Positions 1 to 9,524 of a stretch of 64,000 bases of DNA are shown piece after piece. The translations under genes and the position numbers were made by a program. The stretch's first letter is position 1. The number at the start of each line of letters is the position of its first letter. Source of the stretch: Sordariomycetes sp. S80-01Y (taxonomy: Eukaryota > Ascomycota > Sordariomycetes); NCBI GenBank assembly GCA_037042185.1, contig JAXQJY010000033.1, positions 558,001 to 622,000 of the forward strand, read 5' to 3'. The notes below the pieces were generated by a model. It had not been told where the DNA came from, ran no database searches, and saw only the letters and a program-made list of their open reading frames with translations.

Positions 1-2
1 AT

Positions 3-461
3 GCCGCAGAGGAGCTCTTAGAACATTCGCTCAGGAAGGGCAGTCTGCGGTCATTTGACATCAACTTCGAGCTACTCGGCTGGCAAGGCTCCAACCACGC
101 CGCTGATCTTAAATCGTTCAGCTGGCTGGACGGTGCTGAGTCGATTCACAACCTAGGCGTCCGCCACTTCCTGTTCGCGGCTCATTCCCTCGATGAGCAG
201 TCGGCCTTGCCCAGATTCCTTGGGAGCTTTCCGAATCTCAAGACCTTAAGAATTGAATCAAATCACTACTCCCCAGCACAGCTGAGTCTCGTGATCCTAG
301 AGATTATGAAGGCAGCTAAGGCGCTGAGGGTGATTCATGCACCAGGTCTATACGGTACTGCACTAGACAGCCTCGTCAAAGAGGCGCATACACACTTCGG
401 CATCGATGTTGTGCCCGCCGTGCAGTCAAGGCCGTGGCCAGTGGTATTCGAAGAGGAGTGA
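3..461 (+). CDS. C-terminal part of an LRR/F-box-like protein (partial)
   Basis: The reading frame is open from the left edge of the window to the stop at 459-461, so only the last 152 residues are present. The visible part has short hydrophobic steps spaced like degenerate leucine-rich repeats (for example LRSFDINFELLG and FPNLKTLRIES) and ends in an acidic tail FEEE. Such leucine-rich C-terminal parts are common in fungal F-box-type proteins of unknown target, but the N-terminal F-box, if any, lies outside the window. No intron is needed in the visible part. The gene converges on the GTPase gene that ends at 599, leaving about 140 bp for both 3' ends. The class is inferred from repeat style only. 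Confidence 0.55.
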   Translation, partial: AAEELLEHSLRKGSLRSFDINFELLGWQGSNHAADLKSFSWLDGAESIHNLGVRHFLFAAHSLDEQSALPRFLGSFPNLKTLRIESNHYSPAQLSLVILEIMKAAKALRVIHAPGLYGTALDSLVKEAHTHFGIDVVPAVQSRPWPVVFEEE

Positions 462-598
462 TTTTCCTCAGCGTGCTGGGGCAACGGAGCGAAGAGATAC
501 ATAATCCTGGAGGACTAGTTTCCTATCCTGAACGAGGCTTCTGAGTCCTCATCCTCTGCCGACCTTGAATGACAAGATCTTTGCGTTGTCAGCTACGC

Positions 599-1963
599 TC
601 AGTTTGCCGTTCTGGGAACAAGGGGCAGACTTACATCGTGTTTCCCGACCGCTACGAGGTCATCTTCCGATACTCTGAGGCCGCCTACCCCTTCGATGTA
701 CGCTATCGGCGCGTCGCCCATCACTTTCCGCGCAACGTCGCCCACCGTCAGGCCCTTTTTAACCAGCACACAGTCTCGGAAGACGAACTTGGAGTCGGCA
801 GCGCCGGACTGGAACGTTGAGGTATTCCTCACGGGGAACACCGGAACGAGGCCCAGGAGATCGGCCGCCCGTGTCAAAACCTGGACCACTCCGGTCGACC
901 CGAATCGATAGAGCACCATATCCTTCAAGTTCTCTATTCGATTCTTGTTCTTTTCGTCCAGCTCTTTCAACCCTCCACCAGTAGGGTCTCCCTGCTCTAT
1001 CAAGTCCTCCCGTGTGTCGATGAATTCGCTGCCCTCCACATATTTGATGTACCCTTGCTTCGCCATTTTTCGTAGGAAGATCTCTGAAATGGCAGAGCAC
1101 AGTACTATTGTTTTCGGGTCCTGCATCTTGGCGATCTTTGAGATGTTCTTATCCGCATCCGGGTGGTCGATCTTGTTCAGCGCAATGACTGTAGGGAACT
1201 TCTCATCCACAAACGCGTTCACCACCTCCTTTATCGTCTCGTCGCTCCAGTCCTCCAGCGGCTCCTTCACCCCAGACCGGTCCAGGGTCCTGTTGATGAC
1301 AGTCTGCGTGGCTCCGTAGCCAGAGAACTGTGCTTGTAACGTATCCACGGCATTGCCCTTGATGGACATGTGCCTCCGCCGTATCGAGCCCCATTTGTTC
1401 ATCAAATTTCCCAAGATCCACGCGACGACCTCGCTCCGTAGCCAGGCGATGTCCACCGAGGGATCGTACCCCCTCGTCTCTTTCCCTTCTGCGTCGACTG
1501 TGCCCGAAGCATCGACCACGTGTATCAGCGCATCAGCATGGCGCAAGTCGTCCAAGAACTTGTTGCCCAGCCCTTTGCCCTCGTGCGCGCCCGGAACGAG
1601 CCCGGCGACGTCGAGGAGCTCGATCGGTACAGATCTTCGGCCGTCGACGCAAGCGCCGTAATTTGGTCGGCAGCGGTCAGAGACGTTGTGGCGTGCGCAT
1701 GCGCAGTCGATTTGGAGGTATCCGATTGCTCGCTGGGGGTCGATGGTTGTGAAACTGCTCGGTTAGCGTGATGCGATCCTTTGACAGGCGAGTGAGCTCA
1801 CGGGAAGTTGCCTGGGGAGAAGAATGTATCAGCGCCTGCGAGTCAAGGAGTTGAATGGTGGCTACGGACCGACTTTGGAGGAGGCGTCTGTGAGGCTGTT
1901 CAGAGTCGTGGACTTGCCGGCCGAGGGCTTGCCTACAAGGCCGATTAGGGGATCGCGAGGCAT
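599..1963 (-). CDS. YchF/Obg-family GTPase, YGR210C-like
   Basis: Three exons on the minus strand: 1963-1870, 1811-1802 and 1754-599, giving 419 residues. The ATG at 1963 opens the conserved start [19 protein letters not shown], with the P-loop at about residues 11-18. The G3 region follows ([19 protein letters not shown]), then NKID as the G4 motif, and a C-terminal TGS-like segment (about residues 345-415). Length and N-terminus fit yeast YGR210C, a paralogue of Ola1/YchF, a translation-linked ATPase/GTPase family; the exact role of the YGR210C branch is not known to me. The middle exon is only 10 nt (gcaacttccc). It is needed to rebuild the family motif [14 protein letters not shown], so it is a true micro-exon flanked by introns of 58 and 47 nt. 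The gene is divergent from NAD synthetase, with about 300 bp between start codons. Confidence 0.9.
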
Positions 1964-2264
1964 TGTGGCGTAGGTACTGGGCCGCGTCGCTCGGGTATCT
2001 AGAAGGTGTGCTCAGAGTGTGAAGAATCGTTGCTGAGGGCGCTAAGTTTGCGTTGGAGGGGATTTTTTTGCGAGCGACGTGGAATGCCCCGCGATCGGAC
2101 TGCGGGGCACCATTCGCAACGTGAAGTCACCAACTCTGTCTACCTTAGATTTCCTTGTCTCGCGGACGCTACCCCATCCGCTCATATCGGATAGGCCTGG
2201 TTAATCCTCAATTCCATCTCTGAGAGCTGGTATTTTCGAATCAACCCGACTCGTATTGGACGCG
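1964..2264. promoter_or_regulatory. Divergent intergenic region, GTPase / NAD synthetase
   Basis: About 300 bp separate the two start codons (1963 minus, 2265 plus), so promoters and 5' UTRs of both housekeeping genes must lie here. I see a short T-run near 2065 and no clear TATA box or repeat. No coding potential is visible. Confidence 0.5.
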
Positions 2265-4778
2265 ATGAGCGCGCCTCGGATCACCTTGGCGACCTGCGCC
2301 TTGAACCAATGGGCATTAGACTTCGAAGGAAACTATCAAAGGATCAAGAAGAGTATCATACAGGCGAAAGAAGCCGGTGCTACGCTCAGAGTAGGTCCTG
2401 AGCTTGAGATCACAGGTTATGGTGAGTCCATTGAGTGTTACCAGAAGCAACCTTCCAAGATGAGGCTGATGCTGACTACCCTCAGGATGCCTAGATCACT
2501 TTCTAGAAGAGGAAGTCTACGAAAACTCCCTGGACTCCCTTTATAGAATCTTGGTCGACAAGTCTCTGTACGACATAGTCATTGATGTCGGCCTTCCCAT
2601 CCAGCACCGAGGTGTCCGGTACAATGCAAGGGCCCTCTGTCTCAATGGCAAGATCTTGGCTCTTCGACCGAAGCTGTACTTAGCCAACGATGGCAACTTC
2701 CGAGAAATGCGCTTCTTCACGCCTTGGAACCGTCCAAAGTATGTTGAACGGTACAAGCTTCCTCCAAAGTTCCGAGAGCTCCAAGCCGGAGATGGCACCG
2801 TCCCCATTGGAGATGTCGTTATCGATACCTTGGATACGTGCTTCGCAGCGGAAACATGCGAGGAGCTCTTCACGCCAGATAGTCCCCATATAGATATGGG
2901 TCTCGACGGTGTAGAGATCTTCACCAACAGCAGTGGAAGCCACCACTCCCTCCGCAAGCTAATTGAACGACACCGCCTCATCCAGGAGGCTACGGCAAAG
3001 AACGGGGGCGTCTATCTCTACTCGAATCAGCTTGGCTGCGATGGTGACCGGCTCTACTACGATGGTTGCGCCATGATCTTCGTCAACGGCGACCTCGTGG
3101 CCATGGGTTCACAGTTCTCCCTCAACGAAGTTGAAGTTATTACCGCCACTATCGACCTCGCAGAAGTTAGAGCCGCTCGGTTTGCCCCTTCTCGCAATCA
3201 GCAGGCAGTTCAAGCTGGGAGAAAACACTATGAGCGCATCAACGTTGACTTTTCTCTATCGAGGGCAGACGCCGACGTTGTCGTCACTCCTTCAAGGGAG
3301 ACACGCATCCACAAACCTGAGGAAGAGATTGCCCTCGGTCCAGCTTGCTGGCTTTGGGACTATTTGAGGCGATCAGGCGCCGCGGGCTATTTCGTGCCCT
3401 TGTCCGGTGGGATCGATAGTTGTGCCACGGCGACGATTGTCTTTTCGATGTGTCGACTTGTCATCGCTGCAATCGAGGACGGCAATGAGAAGGTCATTGA
3501 AGACGTACGAAGGATAGCTGCCTGGTCTGAGGGAGGCTCCGAGCTTGGAAAGGGGTCAATGCCAAAGACACCTGAACAGCTCTGCAACAAGTTGTTCTAT
3601 ACGTGCTTCATGGGGATGAAGCATCAAAGCAGCAAAGAGACCAGACAGCGAGCCAAGGATTTGTCAGAACGCATTGGGTCCCACCATACCGATATCAACA
3701 TCGACGAATCTTTCAACGCCACGAAGACCATGCTCACACAGGCAACGGGATTCGAGCCAAAGTTCAAAGGTTTGCACTTCCACCCATGTACTTGAACGTC
3801 CCAAGTAACAGTTTATTGCAGTTCACGGAGGCACTCAAACGTCAAACCTTGCCCTGCAGAACATCCAGGCAAGGACGCGAATGGTGACCGCATACTACTT
3901 TGCGCAGATGTTGTGCGAGACCCGGGGTCGACCGAAGGGCGGTGCTTGTCTGGTCCTGGGCAGTTCCAATGTCGACGAATGCCTCAGGGGCTGTAAGTCA
4001 CCGTGTCTGTAGGCTTTCAGCATGCGCTAACGCTCGTAATAGATCTGACGAAATATGACTGTAAGTACCGTAGGAGTTGGTTCAACGTTCTTTCTGTGCT
4101 GTCAAAGGCACAGTACAAACACCACAACCGGGATCTTGCGCGGCTAACTTTAATACAGGCAGTTCTGCAGATATTAACCCCATTGGCGGCATCAGCAAGA
4201 CGGACCTAAAGGCGTTCATCGCGTGGGCGGCAGAGAACTATGACATGCCAATCCTTGAAGAGTTCATTACAGCAACCCCCACTGCTGAACTTGAACCCAT
4301 TACGCAAGACTACGTATGGCTACCTTACCTCTCCCCTTACATATTTCCGCTTTCCTTGTGCCCTCTATAACAACTCATCCCTAACGCCTCCCAGGTTCAA
4401 AGCGACGAAGCAGATATGGGCATGACCTATTCCGAGCTCTCCGAGTTCGGCACCCTTCGTAAGATCAACCGTCTTGGTCCGTATGGCATGTTCATCCATC
4501 TTCAACCGAAATGGGGCAAGGAAAGGGACCTCAGCCCTCGCCAAGTTGCGGAGAAGGTCAAGCGATTCTATCACTACTTCCAGATCAACCGCCACAAGCA
4601 GACCGTGGCAACGCCAGCGTACCACGCTGAGTCCTACAGCCCCGACGACCATAGGTTCGATTTGCGGCCGTTCTTGTATCCTCCTGCGTTCGGGAGCTGG
4701 TCATTTGAGAAGATTGATAAGAGAGTTGAGGCGCTGGAGAAGAGGACTGGGGCGGCGAGGGTGAGTCGGACAGGTTAA
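2265..4778 (+). CDS. QNS1: Glutamine-dependent NAD+ synthetase
   Basis: Last step of NAD+ biosynthesis: deamido-NAD+ plus ATP and glutamine give NAD+. Six exons: 2265-2421, 2486-3769, 3822-3992, 4043-4060, 4159-4313 and 4395-4778, giving 722 residues (yeast Qns1 is 714). The N-terminal nitrilase-type glutaminase domain shows the expected triad: Glu in [10 protein letters not shown] (about residue 46), Lys in [11 protein letters not shown] and Cys in [11 protein letters not shown]. The C-terminal synthetase domain has the P-loop [14 protein letters not shown] and the block [19 protein letters not shown]. The start is the first ATG that leads directly into [18 protein letters not shown]. Exon 4 is only 18 nt (4043-4060) and encodes most of YLTKYDC, so splicing is needed to read through this conserved motif. 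All introns are GT-AG, 50-98 nt. The gene is cytosolic by family. Confidence 0.95.
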
Positions 4779-5269
4779 GTCCAAATCACAATAAGAAGAA
4801 TAACGGGGTAATGCTCACCTTCCGCCCTCTTTCCAGTAGAATTAAATTATTCGTTGTGATAAGGTCCCTACGTTAATTTTCGGAGTTTCGTACGATATCG
4901 TCGCCCTCACATTTTCAGATGATTTCTCGGTAGTTCTAAAGCCCAGCTTATTGTTGTAGATCGAAGGGTGAGCAGATGACTTACGCGTGTTGAAAGCGCA
5001 CACAGACCCATGCGTAGGGACTCAAAGATCCTGAGGTTCATGCTGAGAGAGTTTCAAATGTCATCCGCCTTGCGACTTTCTAGGACGTAGAATCTGTGTG
5101 AGCCTCGTGGCTGTCCGCATCACAACAATCCGCTCACGGACCCAGGCGGAAAGCCAGTACTATAGATAGCAATAAAAAGAAATTGAACGAAGTTGCCCGA
5201 TATGTACGCCCCTTTCATTTTCATTAGTCGAGCAAAAAATGGCAAAAAAAAAATGAAATGGCGGCGAAA
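4779..5269. other. Intergenic stretch between NAD synthetase and tRNA-Val
   Basis: No open frame of note. It contains the 3' end of the NAD synthetase transcript and, at its right edge, the A-rich tracts 5234-5239 and 5244-5253, which read as T-runs on the minus strand and serve as the Pol III terminator of the tRNA. Confidence 0.6.
5244..5253 (-). terminator. Pol III terminator of tRNA-Val (minus strand)
   Basis: Ten consecutive A on the plus strand, hence T10 downstream of the tRNA, followed by a second T6 at 5239-5234. Compared with the sister tRNA at 27.7 kb there is an extra stretch of about 15 nt here, which looks like an expansion of the T-tract. Confidence 0.8.
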
Positions 5270-5358
5270 TGATTTCGCCCGGGCTCGAACCGGGGACCTT
5301 TTCGGGATGTATTTGATACATGTTAACGAAATGTTATGACCAACTAAACCACGAAACC
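5270..5358 (-). tRNA. tRNA-Val (AAC anticodon), with 15-nt intron
   Basis: Minus-strand gene of 89 nt with a 7-bp acceptor stem (GGTTTCG / CGAAATC) and discriminator A. The anticodon stem TTTCG/CGAAA closes a loop TTAACAC once a 15-nt intron after position 37 (5320-5306) is removed. The anticodon AAC lies at 5324-5322. The mature 74-nt form closely resembles yeast tRNA-Val(AAC). The T-arm is CCCGG-TTCGAGC-CCGGG. CCA is not encoded, as expected in eukaryotes. The sequence is identical base for base to the plus-strand gene at 27678-27766. A TATA-like element (5387-5396) lies about 30 nt upstream of the 5' end. Confidence 0.95.
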
Positions 5359-5862
5359 AATTGTTGGAAGCACTTCAGCTTCACCAGTATATATACTACG
5401 ATGAAACTTTTCAAAACTTTATTTCTTTCATTTGAAGCCCAGCACTCCGTATAATCCGCGAGTGTGCCATGTTGATTGATTGTACCTACTTCCCGTATCA
5501 ATTCGCAATATGTGTTTCCATCATCGGCCAAGCATAGAATCGTATGGCTCTGCCAAGATTTCCATAGCCGTTGACACGTCCTGTGCGCGCGTACGCTACT
5601 GAGTAGGAAGAAGGATGGACAACGTGTGACGAGACAAGAGAGTGGCGCTTATCTATACGTCAGATATTAGCAAACATGTCGACTTAAGAATGCTAGTTAC
5701 ACGTGTTTTACAAGTACAAAAGCCAAAAACCTCAGCATACATCTAGGGTCCTCCACACGGCATCCTATACCGTTGGCGACACTCCCATGCCTCCAGTTGC
5801 CCTAGTTCTCGACCATCCCAGTCCTCAAGAGTCGTCTTCGCCGCCAGCTAGAAAGCCTCAGA
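5359..5862. other. Intergenic stretch between tRNA-Val and FMT1
   Basis: AT-richer sequence holding the tRNA upstream region (TATA-like element at 5387-5396) and the 3' flank of the formyltransferase gene. No supported gene. Confidence 0.5.
5387..5396 (-). promoter_or_regulatory. TATA-like element upstream of tRNA-Val
   Basis: A palindromic gtatatatac lies about 30-38 nt upstream of the tRNA 5' end. The sister gene at 27678 has TATATATTT at the same distance. Upstream TATA elements help recruit TFIIIB in some fungi, notably fission yeast. The role here is inferred from position and from its presence in both copies. Confidence 0.55.
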
Positions 5863-7194
5863 CTACACCAAAAACGGTCTCACCGCATTCGCAGCCGACT
5901 TCTCCGGCTTCCCCTCCAACGTCGCCCTCGCGCACTTCACCCAGCGATCCTCGGAAAGCATAATGTACAGATGCCCCAGCTGACTATCCACGGACACGGA
6001 CCTCTTGAAACGAACCGGGTCATCATTACCCTTCTTCATCATGAGCACCTCCACGGTGGCTTTGTCACCTTTAACTTCATCTCCCGAAACCGGACGTGCG
6101 TCGTGGAAGATTATCCGGCGCGTAAGGCCTTCTTTGGAGTGCTTGGGAGTGCCAGCCGAGGCTTCAACCACGCCCCTCGTCCACACTGCTTGTTTGATGC
6201 GCAGATGCCTAACCCAGTCCTCATCTGTCCAGGAATCCCAGTCGATTTCCAGATCGGCGGGTAGAACCTTGGGAGCGTGGATGAGCTTCTCGCCTTTGGC
6301 GCGCATGTCGGCTGCCTTCCAGCCTGCGTCTTCGTAGGGCGGGACGTGTAGCCCATCGCGGAGCCCTTGAACTAATATCTCGGCGCCTTCCATGGCGAGC
6401 TTCCGCTGTGTCCGACTCATAGTGGGATGGGGAAGGGCCCGGAGGCCCGGAGCCGGTGTTTGAGAGAGGATGACACCGTGGTCGAATTTGTTCTCATCCA
6501 TGGTCTGAAGAGTAGCTCCGACGTGAGTGTCACCTCTGAGTACGGCGTGGTGAATCGGAGCTGGGCCTCGAAGATCCGGTAGGAAGGATGGGTGGACGTT
6601 TAGCCCGCCATACCTGGCCTGCCGGAGAAGCCGTGGCGGTACGAACAGGCCAAAGGACACTGCTATGATTAGATTAATCCTGCTGGGCATCTGCAATGGT
6701 TAGGTATGAGTTTTTTTTCAAGGGAGTATGAACGCACGTCCCAGTCCCTGAAGGTAGAGATCTCGTGTAGACTCAACTCCAAGGCTTCAGCAGCTTTCTC
6801 AACCGGACCTTGGAATCGTCAGCCGTCGTCCCCCATCTGCCTTTGGCAGCCCTATCATATTTTGCGAGTGCTCACTTATGATTTTCGTCTTCATGCCCCT
6901 TCCTCCCATCTTCGGCGGCAAAACACACACGTCAATGCTCTCCACCAGCTCCCTGTTGAGCCTGTGCTCCTCGTGCAGCGCGTGCAGGCTCTCTGTGCTC
7001 ACACCGTCCGATCCGCAGAACAGGATGCGAAGAGGCTCGGTCATCTTGCCCGAGTTGGTCTTGTATAGGTTATCGGTTTTGTAGGTCCGCCATTGTGAGA
7101 CGCAGCAGCATCGCCAGCGGGCAGTATGCGGAAGAGGGTTTGGTCTCGCGTAGCACTTCAGCGCCAGCGCTGGTCTTATTAAGGACTTCATCAT
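5863..7194 (-). CDS. FMT1: Mitochondrial methionyl-tRNA formyltransferase
   Basis: Formylates initiator Met-tRNA in mitochondria using 10-formyl-tetrahydrofolate. Three minus-strand exons (7194-6876, 6808-6738, 6690-5863) give 405 residues; yeast Fmt1 is 393. The start at 7194 (MMKSLIRPALALKCYAR) gives a basic, hydroxylated presequence without acidic residues, a typical mitochondrial signal. Mature homology begins near LRILFCGSDGVSTESL. The catalytic block is clear: INLIIAVSFGLFVPPRLL, then GGLNVHPSFLPDLRGPAPI (the family Asn-His pair) and TLQTMDENKFDHGVIL. The later part holds the C-terminal tRNA-binding domain. Introns are 67 and 47 nt, GT-AG. The gene shows no special link to its neighbours. 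Confidence 0.92.
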
Positions 7195-7423
7195 ACACTG
7201 AACAGAATGATCGATATTATGGATATCATTGGAGCCTGCCGATGAAGGGGTTGGCGTGAATGTCGTCGTGCTGAACCGACTGGCCGTCACGGTGGTGACA
7301 TGTCGAGGTGAGTGAAAGCGCGTTTACTGCAACCCCGTCTAGGTGCATAATCCGACCCCTTCACCTCATACACAAGCAGTCACCCCTTGTTGGACACAAT
7401 GAAGTCATCTAAATAGCCTTGAT

Positions 7424-8517
7424 TTACAATATACTCCAGTCACAGGCAACAACCCAGGTCTCTTCCTCAATGCGAACATCCCAAACTAGCCTCCCCAGCA
7501 GCACCAAACTTCCAACTCCCACAACAGCCCGTCTGCCCAACCCAGTCAGCCTCCCCTCGCCCGCCAAAATAATCATCTCCCCCCTTTTCCCTCGGACTAG
7601 ATACATCCTCCCTCCACTTCTCACCTCGCTAACCTCTACCTTCGTTTCTTCTTGGCTATTCGCAATGTTGTCCGCCTTTCGGATGTCAGATAGCCATCCC
7701 TGTAGTTCAGCGGCCAGCCCTCCATGGAGATATTTCTGGCCCCGCCGTTGTGGAGAGAAAGCCGACGGTAGTCCCTCAGCCGGGATATCATCTTCCAAGG
7801 GTTTGAATCGGGGCGCTGGTCGGAACGTCGGCTGGGCATGATCGGGGCGGGAGGGGGAGGAGGCGAGCTGAGATGAAGACGACGCTTGGGATCCATCCTG
7901 ATCGCTTCCGAGGGGCTCCTCAATGTAATCCGTCCGACGAGTCACATCGACACTTCGGGTAGGTATTGGGGAGCTGAATGCCGGTAGAGGCGTGATTGAG
8001 AGTTTTCTCCTCTTGACCTCCCGTTCATGAGGTGATGGACGCTCTTCATCCGTACCCATCTGCTCAGGCTCCTCGTCGCTTCGGCTTCCAACAGAGCTTC
8101 TTGACCCATCCCAATCGTCTGCCAAAGGCTGTTCCTGTGAAAAGCCTTCGATAGCGTCCCCAAGAACATCCCTCCCCTTCCCCTTCCCGACGCCATCAGT
8201 CAAGGTCTCGCCACTTCCCTCATAGTCCGGAGTGGCTCCCTCGACGGGACTCATCTCAACCCTCTCGTCATCTTCCTCCACATCCTCAATACTGGCATTT
8301 CGAAGCTGGGTGCCAGGGGGACGCGCTGTCGAAGGGGGGTTAAAGCGTGGCGTCGAGATGAAGCGTTCGCTGCTCGCTGTGGCAGACGGAGGGCGTTTTG
8401 AAAAGACGAAACGGCGCGGTTTCGGCGTCTGAACGAGTGGTCAGTGATGACTGGGCTTGTTCCGGATGTCGTTTGAGATAGAGCCGCTGACGACTGACCT
8501 GGGGTGGTGGACTCATG
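7424..8517 (-). CDS. Conserved-looking nuclear-type protein of unknown function
   Basis: Two exons: 8517-8500 (only 18 nt, encoding MSPPPQ) and 8428-7424, giving 340 residues. The short first exon is inferred: it supplies the only suitable ATG, with a GT donor at 8499 and a CAG acceptor at 8431-8429, and it keeps the frame. The N-terminal two thirds is acidic and Ser/Pro-rich, with basic patches such as KPRRF and VKRRK that could act as nuclear localisation signals. The C-terminal third looks folded. It contains FSPQRRGQKYLHGGLAAELQ, a conserved-looking helix, then a run of hydrophobic strands (MYLVRGKRGEMIILAGEG and following) resembling a small beta-barrel. I do not recognise the family, and an OB-like fold is only a guess. 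Confidence 0.7.
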
Positions 8518-9524
8518 GTGGAGGGTGGCTCAGGCTCATCGCGTGAAGGGCGCGATCGGAGAGATTGACCCGCTCATCGCCTGTAGCCTAGATTGGGGGG
8601 ATGAGGTCGCTACGGTGCACTTCCTGGTTTCGAAGACACCGCCCATACGGAATCAAGTTTGGGAAGAACTGGAATCAGAATGACTGCAGACTACTACTAC
8701 TACTAATGGATAGTATCTCACGTGGGGTGGTGATGTAAACACCTTGATGGCGGGGCACCCGTCGGCTCACTAGGCTACCTCGGGTCTCTCATCCTCATCC
8801 TCACGAAACACATAACATGAAGGGCTTTCTTAATTTGCTAAATTTCGTCATTCGTCTCGATGGTATCTACATCGCCTCCTTCATCTACTTCGCCTCCAAC
8901 AGTGTCCTCGAGGTCATGATTATCAGTATAGCAGCGATCCACTACGTGAGATCCGACTCCCAAGTCTCGACTTATTTCCACTCGTGCTCCGCGTGCCTCA
9001 GTATTGTGCTCAAGATACGTTTGTAGTTTGAAGTGATGATATTTCCTTTGACAGAACGCCGAGGCTGTGCATCTCGCCTGTTTGACCATGTGTCTTTCTC
9101 CGTTCATCTGATCCCCCTTCCTCCCTCCCTCGCGTAGCAAGGATGCGCCGTAAAGTCTTGACTAGTGTCTTTGGTTGTGAAAACCGAAAGAAGAAACAGG
9201 GACACGCCCGCAACAATCATAGTACAGCCCTTTCCCCTCGTACAAAAACGGCGTTGTCTCCCGTCCAGACGCCATCGACCGGCCTAAGCCAGCCAAGAAG
9301 TAACTACCAATGCCAGAAAAGGAGAAAGTATGAATAAGAAACTGGGTATTCTCAAAGGCCAATGCGACTGCTGGCTGGCGAAGCGAAGGACCGCACTCAG
9401 TTTCGAAATAGAGACATGAAGTAAGAATGTGTCTGAGGTGCTAGTCGTGCAGCAGGTCAGGGCCCGCGCTGAAGTGGGAAAGCATAAGTGTTTTTGGTAG
9501 TCCTGGGTCGGTGTTTGGTTGGCC
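8518..9524. other. Intergenic region, no supported gene
   Basis: About 1 kb between the upstream side of the 8517 gene and the 3' end of the DUF3405 gene. It contains a short (CTA)n-like run near 8693-8705. Open frames on both strands are short and lack recognisable motifs. Confidence 0.5.
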
